A program made the position numbers and the translations under genes. From Chryseomonas sp014190935 (GTDB lineage Bacteria; Pseudomonadota; Gammaproteobacteria; Pseudomonadales; Pseudomonadaceae), in assembly GCF_014190935.1 (NCBI RefSeq), contig NZ_JACHVV010000005.1, positions 310,001 through 374,000 of the forward strand: 64,000 nt of DNA, written 5' to 3'. This document shows, in pieces, positions 46,817 through 56,681 of this stretch (positions within the stretch are counted from its first letter, which is position 1; each line of letters starts with the position of its first letter). Under the pieces are notes generated by a model. That model ran no database searches, was not told the origin of the DNA, and saw only the letters and a program-made list of their open reading frames with translations.

Positions 46817-47653
46817 GTGAAACCCAGTCTGAGTTTCGAATTCTTTCCCTGCAAGACCGAAGCGGGCCACGAGAAGCTGATCGCCACCGCGCGGCAACTG
46901 GCGAGTCATGGGCCGGAGTTCTTTTCCTGCACCTATGGCGCCGGCGGCTCGACCCGCGACGGCACCTATCGCACCGTGCGCCAGCTCAACGACGAGGTCG
47001 GGGTGCCGACCGCGCCGCACCTGTCGTGCGTCGGTGACAGCAAGGCCAAGCTGCGCGAGTTGCTGCAGCAGTACCGGGAAGCCGGCATCAACCGCATCGT
47101 CGCCCTGCGTGGCGACCTGCCGTCCGGCATGGGTCTGTCCGGCGGTGGCGAATTGCGCCATGCCAGCGATCTGGTCGCCTTCATCCGCGAGGAAACCGGC
47201 GATCACTTCCATATCGAAGTCGCCGCCTATCCGGAAACCCATCCGCAGGCGCGCAGCTTTACGGACGACGTGCGCAATTTCGTGTACAAGATGCAGGCCG
47301 GTGCTGACCGCGCGGTCACCCAGTACTTCTTCAACGCCGATTGCTACTTCCATTTTGTGGAACGTGTCCGCAAACTGGGAGTCGAAGCCCCAGTGATCCC
47401 TGGCATCATGCCGATCACCAACTACAGCAAGTTGGCGCGCTTCTCCGATGCCTGTGGCGCTGAACTGCCACGCTGGCTGCGGAAGCAACTGGAAGCCTAC
47501 GGTGACGACACCCAGAGCATCCAGGCCTTTGGCGAAGAAGTCATGACCGACCTCTGCGAGCGACTGCTCGAAGGTGGGGCACCCGGTGTGCACTTCTATA
47601 CCCTGAACCAAGCGGAGCCGTGTATCGCCATCTGGCGAAACCTCGGTTTTTGA
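46817..47653 (+). CDS. metF: 5,10-methylenetetrahydrofolate reductase
   Basis: FAD enzyme that reduces methylene-THF to methyl-THF, the methyl donor for methionine synthase; 278 residues. Seen: KPSLSFEFFPCKTEAGHEKL, FFSCTYGAGGSTRDGT, IVALRGDLPSG and ITQYFFNAD-like (AVTQYFFNADCYFHF). Start: GTG at 46817 after a GAGAGAG site; an upstream GTG lies inside the intercistronic hairpin and was rejected. Together with ahcY it regenerates homocysteine and its methyl donor, so SAH sensing controls both halves of the methyl cycle. Confidence 0.94.
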   Translation: MKPSLSFEFFPCKTEAGHEKLIATARQLASHGPEFFSCTYGAGGSTRDGTYRTVRQLNDEVGVPTAPHLSCVGDSKAKLRELLQQYREAGINRIVALRGDLPSGMGLSGGGELRHASDLVAFIREETGDHFHIEVAAYPETHPQARSFTDDVRNFVYKMQAGADRAVTQYFFNADCYFHFVERVRKLGVEAPVIPGIMPITNYSKLARFSDACGAELPRWLRKQLEAYGDDTQSIQAFGEEVMTDLCERLLEGGAPGVHFYTLNQAEPCIAIWRNLGF

Positions 47654-47718
47654 AGTCGGCCAGGCGAACTGGCGGCGACTTTACCCAATCGTGACTACCG
47701 CTACCGGTCATCGTCCGA

Positions 47719-47744
47719 CTCGTCATCCAGCGCAGGATGACGAG
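47719..47744 (+). other. Perfect 10-bp inverted repeat in the rhlE leader
   Basis: CTCGTCATCC, loop AGCGCA, GGATGACGAG, about 66 bases after metF and 94 bases before the helicase ATG. No T-run follows, so it is not an obvious metF terminator. It could be an RNA structure in the helicase leader or a protein-binding palindrome. Confidence 0.5.
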
Positions 47745-47803
47745 GGTGGGCGAGACGTCCCAAGCCTTTCGGACGTCAACCGGCAGCGCAACCGCGCCCC
47801 CAC

Positions 47804-47820
47804 GTCGGCGGGACGCCGAC
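47804..47820 (+). other. Hairpin next to the rhlE ribosome site
   Basis: GTCGGCG, loop GGA, CGCCGAC, a perfect 7-bp stem ending 6 bases before the AGGAA site at 47827. Its position suggests an effect on initiation of the helicase mRNA. Confidence 0.45.
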
Positions 47821-47837
47821 AGAGACAGGAACCCCGC

Positions 47838-49739
<1,902 letters not shown>

Positions 49740-49776
49740 TGGCCGCCGGGTCGCTCAGGCGGCCCGCTCACCAGGC

Positions 49777-49811
49777 AAAAAGAAACCCCGCCATGGCGGG
49801 GTTTCTTTTTT
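49777..49811. terminator. Bidirectional terminator after rhlE
   Basis: Near-perfect palindrome AAAAAGAAACCCCGCC / GGCGGGGTTTCTTTTT with an AT centre, T-rich on both strands. It serves rhlE and the converging PA4642-like gene. Confidence 0.93.
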
Positions 49812-49821
49812 ATGCGGCCAA

Positions 49822-50109
49822 TCAGGCGTGGGCGGCGCGCAAGGCGTCGATATAGGGCTCGGCCTGGCGATGGCTGCGGATCAGCTCGATGAAGTCTTCG
49901 CCCTGGTCGTTACGGGCATCCAGATCGTAGCCGGCCTCGACGAAGAAGCCGACGAAGCGCTCGAAGTCGTCCGGGCGCAGGCCGCGATAGGCCTTGACCA
50001 GCTTGTGCAGAGACGCGGGGGTATCGTCCGCCGGCTCGACCGCGAGAAACAGCTTGATCTGCTCGTCGCTGATCTCTTCACCGATGACCTGCTTTTTATC
50101 CTTGCGCAT
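49822..50109 (-). CDS. PA4642-family small acidic protein
   Basis: A 95-residue cytoplasmic protein (MRKDKKQVIGEEISDEQIKLFLAVEPADDTPASLHKLVKAYRGL) with no membrane segment or known motif, matching the uncharacterised pseudomonad family near hpt-upp. A basic start is followed by an acidic helical body. The VEAGYDLDARNDQGEDFIELIRSHR part looks ankyrin-like. Function unknown. Confidence 0.8.
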   Translation of the reverse strand: MRKDKKQVIGEEISDEQIKLFLAVEPADDTPASLHKLVKAYRGLRPDDFERFVGFFVEAGYDLDARNDQGEDFIELIRSHRQAEPYIDALRAAHA

Positions 50110-50226
50110 CCTTTGGCTACCTGTGCTGGGGGATTCTTTGGAGAAAAGGAGGGCCGATTCTAACCCCGCCCCTCACCTGCCCGCCAGTGACAAAACCGCG
50201 GCAATACCGCGACCCCGATCAAAAGT

Positions 50227-50697
50227 TCAATCGAATTGAGCGCGCATCCAGCGGCGATAGCGCTCGGCATCGGCTGCGCCTTCCAGTGGGGCCCAGGCCG
50301 GTCGTTCAGCTTCGTCCAGGGGCACGAAGGGTCCGGCCTTGCATTCGAAGAACAGGCAGTCGCCCTCCAGGGCCACCAGCGCATGGTAGTGCCCGGCGGC
50401 GAGATCGACGCCCGGGCAACCGGCGCGCTGGGACAGTTCGCGGCGCAGCAGCACCTGCCCTTCGTCGCCGAAGGTCAGCAGCCCGAGCCGACCCTGCAGC
50501 ACCAGCAGACTCTCGGCCTTGTGCGGATCCAGGTGGCGATGGGGCGGGATGTAGCTGTCTTCGCACATTCCCACCACCAGGCGATGGCAGGGTTCTTCCA
50601 TGCGATGCAGGTTGTGATGGGCACGCCGACGCGGGCTGGCTGCCGCCTGCCGGAGCAGGTCGGCGAACAGCGCCTGATCGAACAGCCGCGCGGTCAC
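50227..50697 (-). CDS. WbuC-family cupin metalloprotein
   Basis: A 156-residue single-domain cupin. The motif 1-like segment SYIPPHRHLDPHKAESLLVLQGRLGLLTF carries His and Glu ligands, and DLAAGHYHALVALEGDCLFFECK the second. WbuC proteins are found with O-antigen genes but also, as here, in core positions; the reaction is unknown. GTG start overlaps the hpt stop (GTGA). The 117-base gap to the next gene shows nothing distinctive. Confidence 0.83.
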   Translation of the reverse strand: MTARLFDQALFADLLRQAAASPRRRAHHNLHRMEEPCHRLVVGMCEDSYIPPHRHLDPHKAESLLVLQGRLGLLTFGDEGQVLLRRELSQRAGCPGVDLAAGHYHALVALEGDCLFFECKAGPFVPLDEAERPAWAPLEGAADAERYRRWMRAQFD

Positions 50698-51248
50698 AGC
50701 CCCTTCACGGCATAGATGCCGGGCGCGTTGCGCCAGTAGCCCTTGTAGTCCATGCCGTAGCCGAAGATGTAGCGATCGATGCAGGGCAGGCCGACGTAGG
50801 TGGCTTCCAGGCCCTTGACCTTGCGGTCGTGGGTCTTGTCGATCAGCACCGCGGTGTGGACTTCGCGGGCGCCGGCATGGCGGCAGAAGTCGATGATGGC
50901 CTTGAGGGTGTGGCCCTCGTCGAAGATGTCGTCGACGATCAGGACATCGCGATCGATGAAGGACACCTCGGGCTTGGCCTTCCAGAACAGCTCGCCGCCG
51001 GTGGTCTCGTTGCGATAGCGGGTGGCGTGCAGGTAGGACATTTCCAGCGGGAAATTCAGCCGGGTGGCCAGCTTGCCGGTCAGGATCAGACCGCCGTTCA
51101 TCACGCAGAAGACCACCGGATTGCGCTCGGCGAGATCGGCGGTGATGGACGCGGCGATCCGGTCGATGGCCGCTTCGACCTGGGCTTCGTCATACAGGCA
51201 ATCGGCTTCCTGCATGATCTGGCGGATGTGGGCGAGATCGGCGGACAT
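50694..51248 (-). CDS. hpt: Hypoxanthine-guanine phosphoribosyltransferase-like protein
   Basis: Purine salvage enzyme joining hypoxanthine or guanine to PRPP; 184 residues. Seen: FCVMNGGLILTGKLATRL, the PRPP-binding loop VLIVDDIFDEGHTLKA, and C-terminal YIFGYGMDYKGYWRNAPGIYAV. Start ATG with GGAGAAG upstream. It is divergent from upp, pairing purine with pyrimidine salvage in one intergenic region. Confidence 0.93.
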   Translation of the reverse strand: MSADLAHIRQIMQEADCLYDEAQVEAAIDRIAASITADLAERNPVVFCVMNGGLILTGKLATRLNFPLEMSYLHATRYRNETTGGELFWKAKPEVSFIDRDVLIVDDIFDEGHTLKAIIDFCRHAGAREVHTAVLIDKTHDRKVKGLEATYVGLPCIDRYIFGYGMDYKGYWRNAPGIYAVKGL

Positions 51249-51390
51249 GGGGCTTCTCCGGGGGATGGGGCGCCTGCCTGATGGTTGGCGCGGATAAAAG
51301 GCGGCAAAGGTACAGACACCGCGAAGCGATCTCAAGCGCCGCCAGGCGGCTACTATTGTCGCAGGGTACTGCCCACCTCGAGTCGGATGC

Positions 51391-51412
51391 TTTAATGTAC
51401 CGCGGTTTTTTT
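51391..51412 (+). promoter_or_regulatory. upp -10-like box followed by a T7 tract
   Basis: TTTAAT (51391-51396) sits about 10 bases before a run of seven Ts (51406-51412), unusual in this GC-rich DNA. A start near 51402-51405 would give an early transcript of the form GGUUUUUUUG. A perfect GCCTGCC/GGCAGGC hairpin follows (51417-51438). The rest of the 255-base hpt-upp gap shows no other clear element. The -35 is poor, so the call is tentative. Confidence 0.4.
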
Positions 51413-51503
51413 GTGCGCCTGCCCTTCCTGCGGCAGGCCTTCGGGCCGCCGGTCGTACCGAAAACGTCCTCGATCCGCTGCCCTACCGTCTCTGGAGAAT
51501 CCC

Positions 51504-52142
51504 ATGCCCGTCCACGAAATCCGCCACCCGCTCATCCGTCACAAGCTCGGCCTGATGCGGCGCGCCGACATCAGCACCAAGAACTTCCGCGAACTGGCCC
51601 AGGAAGTCGGCGCCCTGCTGACGTACGAAGCGACCAAGGACCTGCCGGTGGAAGAGGTGGACATCGAAGGCTGGTGCGGCACCGTCAAGGTGGAAAAGAT
51701 CTCCGGCAAGAAGGTCACCGTGGTGCCCATCCTGCGCGCCGGCATCGGCATGCTCGACGGCGTGCTCAGCCTGATCCCCAGCGCCCGGGTCAGCGTGGTG
51801 GGCCTCGCCCGCAACGAATCCACCCTGCAGGCCCACACCTACCTGGAAAAGCTGGTAGGTGAACTGGACCAGCGCCTGGCCATGATCATCGATCCCATGC
51901 TGGCCACCGGCGGCTCCATGATCGCCACCATCGACCTGCTGAAGAAGGCCGGGGCCAAGGAAATCCGCGCCCTGGTGCTGGTCGCGGCGCCCGAGGGCAT
52001 CGCCGCGGTCGAGGAAGCCCACCCGGACGTGCGCCTCTACACCGCCTCCATCGACGAGCGCCTCAACGAGCACGGCTACATCCTGCCGGGTCTGGGCGAT
52101 GCCGGTGACAAGATCTTCGGCACCAAGCAGAAGGACGCCTGA
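51504..52142 (+). CDS. upp: Uracil phosphoribosyltransferase
   Basis: Converts uracil and PRPP to UMP; 212 residues, the usual length. Seen: MPVHEIRHPLIRHKLGLMRR, the PRPP motif MIIDPMLATGGSMIATI, and uracil-binding YILPGLGDAGDKIFGTK. Start ATG after GGAGAA. uraA follows two bases after its stop. Confidence 0.97.
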   Translation: MPVHEIRHPLIRHKLGLMRRADISTKNFRELAQEVGALLTYEATKDLPVEEVDIEGWCGTVKVEKISGKKVTVVPILRAGIGMLDGVLSLIPSARVSVVGLARNESTLQAHTYLEKLVGELDQRLAMIIDPMLATGGSMIATIDLLKKAGAKEIRALVLVAAPEGIAAVEEAHPDVRLYTASIDERLNEHGYILPGLGDAGDKIFGTKQKDA

Positions 52143-52144
52143 GC

Positions 52145-53410
52145 GTGACCGCGCGGGAACCGCTCTGGCGGGAGATCCTGGTCGGCGCCCAGATGCTCTT
52201 CGTGGCCTTTGGCGCCCTGGTGCTGATGCCGCTGATCACCGGCATGGACCCCAATGTGGCCCTCTTCACCGCAGGCTTCGGCACCCTGCTGTTCCATCTG
52301 GTCACCGGTCGCCAGGTGCCGGTGTTCCTGGCGTCGAGCTTCGCCTTCATCGCCCCGATCATCGCCGCCAAGGCTGAATTCGGTCTGCCGGCGGTGCTCG
52401 GCGGGGTGGTGGCGGCCGGCTTCGTCTACACCTTCCTCGGGCTGGCGGTGAAGGTGCGCGGCGTGGGCTTCATCGATCGCCTGCTGCCGCCGGTGGTGAT
52501 CGCCCCGGTGATCATCTCCATCGGCCTGGGACTGTCGCCGGTGGCGGCCAACATGGCCATGGGCAAGGCCGGGGACGGCAGCGCCCAGCTGGTGCCCTAT
52601 GCCACGGCGATGATGATCTCCATGCCGGCGCTGGTCACCACCCTGCTGGTGGCCATCTACGGCAAGGGCATGTTCCGCCTGGTGCCCATCCTCGCCGGGG
52701 TCTCTGTCGGCTACGCGCTGGCCTTCGTCTTCGGCATCGTTCATACCGAGGGCATGGTCGCCGCGCCCTGGCTGGCGATCCCGGCCTTCGTCGCGCCGGA
52801 ATTCCACTGGGGTGCCATCCTGTTCATGGTGCCGGTGGCCCTGGCGCCGGCCATCGAGCACGTCGGCGGGGTGATCGCGGTGGGCGGCGTGACCGGCAAG
52901 AACTACCTCAAGCAGCCCGGCCTGCACCGCACCCTGCTGGGTGACGGCCTGGCCACCTCGTCCGCCGGTCTGTTCGGAGGTCCGCCCAACACCACCTACG
53001 CCGAGGTGACCGGCGCGGTGATGCTGACCAGGAACCACAATCCGCGGGTCATGCTGTGGGCCGCCGGCTTCGCCATGGTGCTGGCCTTCGTCGGCAAGTT
53101 CGGAGCGGCGCTGCAGACCATCCCGGTGCCGGTCATGGGCGGCATCCTCTGCCTGCTGTTCGGCTCCATCGCGGTGGTGGGGCTGAACATCCTGATCCGC
53201 CACCAGGTGGATCTGTCCGAGGCGCGCAACCTGGTGATCGTCTCGGTGACCCTGGTGTTCGGCATCGGCGGCATCGTCTTCGGCAACGGCGAGATCGGCC
53301 TCAAGGGCATCTCCCTCTGCGGCCTGATCGCCATCGGTCTCAACCTGGTCCTGCCCGGGCACAACGCCTGGAAGAAGGACGCCGAACCGCCAGAGCGCCC
53401 GCTGCTCTGA
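52145..53410 (+). CDS. uraA: Uracil permease (nucleobase/cation symporter-2)
   Basis: A 421-residue inner-membrane uracil:proton symporter with about 14 hydrophobic segments. Seen: the VFLASSFAFIAPI segment of TM3, the signature AIEHVGGVIAVG (Glu-His substrate site) and GLFGGPPNTTYAE in the conserved NCS2 loop. GTG start, with an AAGGA site inside the upp end. It works with Upp to import and trap uracil. Confidence 0.95.
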   Translation: MTAREPLWREILVGAQMLFVAFGALVLMPLITGMDPNVALFTAGFGTLLFHLVTGRQVPVFLASSFAFIAPIIAAKAEFGLPAVLGGVVAAGFVYTFLGLAVKVRGVGFIDRLLPPVVIAPVIISIGLGLSPVAANMAMGKAGDGSAQLVPYATAMMISMPALVTTLLVAIYGKGMFRLVPILAGVSVGYALAFVFGIVHTEGMVAAPWLAIPAFVAPEFHWGAILFMVPVALAPAIEHVGGVIAVGGVTGKNYLKQPGLHRTLLGDGLATSSAGLFGGPPNTTYAEVTGAVMLTRNHNPRVMLWAAGFAMVLAFVGKFGAALQTIPVPVMGGILCLLFGSIAVVGLNILIRHQVDLSEARNLVIVSVTLVFGIGGIVFGNGEIGLKGISLCGLIAIGLNLVLPGHNAWKKDAEPPERPLL

Positions 53411-53422
53411 GGACGCGGTCCC

Positions 53423-53446
53423 GGATGCCGGCCTAGGCCGGCATCC
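53423..53446. other. Perfect 24-bp palindrome at the uraA/hemH convergence
   Basis: GGATGCCGGCC, centre TA, GGCCGGCATCC (12 bp each side including TA). It overlaps the hemH stop codon, so the hairpin is partly coding. No T-run on either side. It may act as a weak bidirectional terminator between convergent genes. Confidence 0.5.
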
Positions 53447-54488
53447 GCGGTTGCTCGATCGGCTGCGGCGGCAGTTCCGCCACCTCTTCGCACAATGCCA
53501 CCAGCGCCTGCGCCCAGGCCGGGTCGTCGTTGACGCAGGGAATCAGCACCAGCTCCCGGCCACCGGCTTCGATGAACTGCTCGCGCCCGCGATCGCCGAT
53601 CTCTTCCAGCGTCTCGATGCAGTCGGCGACGAACGCCGGGCACATCACCAGTAGACGCTTCATGCCGGCCTTGGCCAGCTCGTCCAGCCGCGCCTCGGTG
53701 TAGGGCTCGATCCACTTGTCCTTGCCCAGTCGCGACTGGAAGGACACCGACCACTTGCCATCGGGAATGCCCAGGCGCCGGGTCACCAGTTCGGCGGTGC
53801 GCTGGCACTGGCTGCGATAGCAGACGGCCAGGGCCTTGGCGGAGACCTTGCTGCTGTCGGGCGCGCGCAGGTCGTGCTTGCGATCCTTGACCAGCTTGCG
53901 GATGTGCCGTTCGGGCAGGCCGTGGAAGGACAGCAGCAGGTGGTCGTAGGGCTCCTGCAGATAGGGCTCGACGCTGGCCGCCAGCGCCGCCTGGTATTCC
54001 GGACGGTCGTAGAACGGCGGCAGGATCTTCAGCGTCAGCGGCAGCTGGTGGGCCTCGATCACCCGCCGCGCCTCTACGATGGCGGTGGTGGTGGTGCTGT
54101 CGGCGAATTGCGGATAGAGCGGCGCATAGGTCACCTCGCGGATGCCCTGACTAGCCAGGCGCTTGAGCACGGTTTCCACCGAGGGCTCGCCGTATCTCAT
54201 GCACAGCTCCACCGGACCGTGCCGCCAGAGGGGCCGTACGGCGTCCTGCAAGCGGCGGCTGAGCACGATCAGCGGCGAGCCGTCGTCCCACCAGATCGAC
54301 TCATAGGCCTCGGACGAGGCGGCCGGTCGCTTGATCAGTACCAGGGACACCAGCAGGCGACGCAGCGGCCAGGGCAGATCGACCACATAGGGGTCCATCA
54401 GGAACTGGTTCAGATAGCGCTTCACGTCGGGGACGTGGGGCGAATCGGGCGAACCCAGGTTGGCGAGCAGCAGAGCGTTGGTAGTCAT
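53433..54488 (-). CDS. hemH: Ferrochelatase
   Basis: Inserts ferrous iron into protoporphyrin IX, the final step of heme synthesis; 351 residues. Seen: MTTNALLLANLGSPDSP, LLLSFHGLPERHIRKLVKDRKHD with the catalytic His, and FVADCIETLEEIGDRGREQFIEAGG with the Glu. Start overlaps the end of the upstream epimerase gene (ATGA). Confidence 0.96.
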   Translation of the reverse strand: MTTNALLLANLGSPDSPHVPDVKRYLNQFLMDPYVVDLPWPLRRLLVSLVLIKRPAASSEAYESIWWDDGSPLIVLSRRLQDAVRPLWRHGPVELCMRYGEPSVETVLKRLASQGIREVTYAPLYPQFADSTTTTAIVEARRVIEAHQLPLTLKILPPFYDRPEYQAALAASVEPYLQEPYDHLLLSFHGLPERHIRKLVKDRKHDLRAPDSSKVSAKALAVCYRSQCQRTAELVTRRLGIPDGKWSVSFQSRLGKDKWIEPYTEARLDELAKAGMKRLLVMCPAFVADCIETLEEIGDRGREQFIEAGGRELVLIPCVNDDPAWAQALVALCEEVAELPPQPIEQPRMPA

Positions 54489-55393
54489 CGTGAATCCTTG
54501 GCAGCGAGCAGGTCGGCCAGGGCCGCGTCCAGCTCGGGATAGCGAAAGACATACCCGGCCGCGAGCAGGCGCTCGGGCCGGGCGCGCTGGCCACCCAGCA
54601 GGAGGATGGACAGCTCTCCCATCAGGCGCAGGGCGAAGGCGGGAATCAGCAATCGCGCCGGGCGCCGCAAGGCCCGTCCCAGCGCTTCGGTGAACTCGCG
54701 GTTGCGGACCGGCTGGGGGGCACAGAGATTATAGGGACCCTGGGCGTCGCTTCGGTTGAGAAGAAAATCGATGGCCCCGATTTGATCCCGTAAATGAATC
54801 CAGGGCATCCACTGGCGTCCATTGCCCAGGCGCGCGCCGAGACCGAAGCGGAAGGGCGGCAGCAGGCGCAGCAGGAAGCCGTCGTCGGCGGCCAGCACCA
54901 GGCCAGTACGCAGGTTGACCACGCGGATGCCCAGCTTCTCGGCTTCGTTGGCGACCTGCTCCCAGGCCAGGCACAACTCGCCAGCGAAGTCGGGACCGGC
55001 CAGGCTGTCCGCCTCGCTCACCGGCTTCTCGCCGCTGTCGCCATAGAAACCGGTGGCCGAGCCGGACAGCAGGACCGCGGGTTTCTGCGGGCGGCCACGC
55101 AGCCATTCGATCAGGCGCTCGGTGGTGCCGATGCGGCTCTGCCAGAGTTCGGCCTTGCGCCCCCGGGTCCAGGGCTTGTCGGCGATGGGGGCGCCGGCCA
55201 GGTTGACCACCGCGTCCAGATGTTCGTCGCCCAGTGCCTCCAGTTGGGCGATACCGCGCACGCCAGGTCCGCATTCGCGCGCCACTCGCCCAGGGTCGCG
55301 ACTGAGCACGGTGAGTTGGTGCCCGGCGGCCGCCCATTGGCGGCACAGCGCACGGCCGATCAATCCGGTGCCACCGGTCAGCAGGATATGCAT
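54485..55393 (-). CDS. TIGR01777-family NAD-dependent epimerase/dehydratase (YfcH-like)
   Basis: A 302-residue extended short-chain dehydrogenase-like protein. Rossmann loop MHILLTGGTGLIGRAL, the NLAGAPIADK segment and SGSATGFYGDSGEK (replacing the SYK catalytic pattern). The C-terminal DUF1731 region carries PARLLIPAFALRLMGEL. Substrate unknown. It is coupled to hemH and divergent from the FAD oxidoreductase. It has an AAGGAAG site. Confidence 0.9.
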   Translation of the reverse strand: MHILLTGGTGLIGRALCRQWAAAGHQLTVLSRDPGRVARECGPGVRGIAQLEALGDEHLDAVVNLAGAPIADKPWTRGRKAELWQSRIGTTERLIEWLRGRPQKPAVLLSGSATGFYGDSGEKPVSEADSLAGPDFAGELCLAWEQVANEAEKLGIRVVNLRTGLVLAADDGFLLRLLPPFRFGLGARLGNGRQWMPWIHLRDQIGAIDFLLNRSDAQGPYNLCAPQPVRNREFTEALGRALRRPARLLIPAFALRLMGELSILLLGGQRARPERLLAAGYVFRYPELDAALADLLAAKDSR

Positions 55394-55569
55394 GTCGTCA
55401 CTTCCTTCTCGTATTGCCCTGCCGCCCGTATGCATCTGAACGAAGGGAAGAGGATTGTTTGGTATGGTCGTGGGTCGAAAGATCCAGAACGGTTGCCAGT
55501 CGTAGCCGTAGAGCCCTTGCGCGCGCAAACGTTCGACAAGGGCGAATCGTCAGACAAGCGAGGTCCATC

Positions 55570-56556
55570 ATGACTGCCCCCATCGCCATCGTTGGCGCAG
55601 GAATAGCCGGACTTGCCGCGGCCCAGACGCTGATTCGCGCCGGGCAGCAGGTCCAGATCTTCGACAAGAGCCGCGGCAGCGGCGGCCGCATGGCCAGCAA
55701 GCGCAGCGAAGCCGGCGCCCTCGACTTGGGCGCCCAGTATTTCACCGCCCGCGACCGGCGCTTCATCGACGCCCTCAACGAGTGGCGTCGGGCCGGTTGC
55801 GCGGCCGAATGGAATCCGGCGCTCTACCAGTATCGCGACGGTCGCCTGAGTCCGTCCCAGGACGAACAGCCGCGCTGGGTCGGGGTGCCGCGCATGAGCG
55901 CCATCACCCGCCACCTCCTCGCCGATCTGCCGGTTACCTTCGACTGCCGTATCACCGAGGTCTTTCGCGGAGCCCAGCACTGGCACCTGCTGGATGCCGG
56001 CGGCGAGACCCATGGGCCCTTCGCCCAGGTCATCATCGCCATGCCGGCGCCCCAGGCCACGGCGCTGCTGTCCAGCGTGCCCAAGCTGGCGGCCACCGTG
56101 GCCGGCGTCAGCATGGAACCGACCTGGTCGGTGGCCCTGGCCTTCCCCACCCCCCTGCAGACCCCGGTGGAAGGCTGCTTCGTGCAGGGCAGCGAACTGG
56201 ACTGGCTGGCGCGCAATCGCTGCAAGCCCGAGCGCGACACCACCCTGGACACCTGGGTCCTGCATGCCACCAGCACCTGGAGCAAGGCGCACATCGACGC
56301 CTCCAAGGACGAGGTGATCGAACGCCTGCATGGCGCCTTCGCCGAGTTGATCGGCTGCCCGTTGCCGGCGCCGACCTTCAGCCTGGCCCATCGCTGGCTC
56401 TATGCCCGCCCCGCGCAACCCCACCAGTGGGGCGCCCTGGCCGATCCCGACATGGGCGTCTTCGTCTGTGGCGACTGGTGCTCCAGCGGTCGGGTGGAAG
56501 GTGCCTGGTTGAGTGGTCATGAGGCCGCGCAGCAGCTCCTGGGCAGTCTGGATTAA
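55570..56556 (+). CDS. FAD-dependent oxidoreductase, renalase-like
   Basis: A 328-residue flavoprotein. N-terminal dinucleotide fold MTAPIAIVGAGIAGLAAAQTLIRAGQQVQIFDKSRGSGGRMA, followed by LGAQYFTARDRRFIDAL typical of renalase-type amine/NADH oxidases, and a C-terminal FVCGDWCSSGRVEGAWLSG FAD-binding segment. The substrate is unknown. It precedes the DUF523/MerR/photolyase block by 125 bases, and such oxidoreductases are often found in light-regulated photolyase clusters. Confidence 0.88.
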   Translation: MTAPIAIVGAGIAGLAAAQTLIRAGQQVQIFDKSRGSGGRMASKRSEAGALDLGAQYFTARDRRFIDALNEWRRAGCAAEWNPALYQYRDGRLSPSQDEQPRWVGVPRMSAITRHLLADLPVTFDCRITEVFRGAQHWHLLDAGGETHGPFAQVIIAMPAPQATALLSSVPKLAATVAGVSMEPTWSVALAFPTPLQTPVEGCFVQGSELDWLARNRCKPERDTTLDTWVLHATSTWSKAHIDASKDEVIERLHGAFAELIGCPLPAPTFSLAHRWLYARPAQPHQWGALADPDMGVFVCGDWCSSGRVEGAWLSGHEAAQQLLGSLD

Positions 56557-56630
56557 TCGACGAAGCGCACGCCGTCTGTAACCTGCGGCGAATCTTTTGC
56601 CGCAGCCCCCTGTCGTAAGTTGCACCAAAC

Positions 56631-56658
56631 TTGTACAAATAGGAAAACCTTGTACAAG
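56631..56658 (+). promoter_or_regulatory. Tandem TTGTACAA palindromes, candidate LitR/MerR operator
   Basis: Two palindromes, CTTGTACAAA (from 56630) and CTTGTACAAG (56649-56658), lie 19 bases apart, about two helical turns, 24 bases before the DUF523 gene. TTGTACA could be a -35 and the downstream AATACA a -10, so binding would block the promoter. Operators with TGTACA half sites are known for LitR-type light-responsive MerR regulators, and one is encoded two genes downstream. I am quoting that motif from memory. Confidence 0.6.
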
Positions 56659-56681
56659 AAAATACACGACAGGGGATCTCC

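Noticed and set aside
47280..47300. TGTACA-type site inside metF as another LitR operator
   Set aside because: Single copy within coding sequence (codons for a Val-Tyr-Lys stretch) and no second palindrome two turns away.
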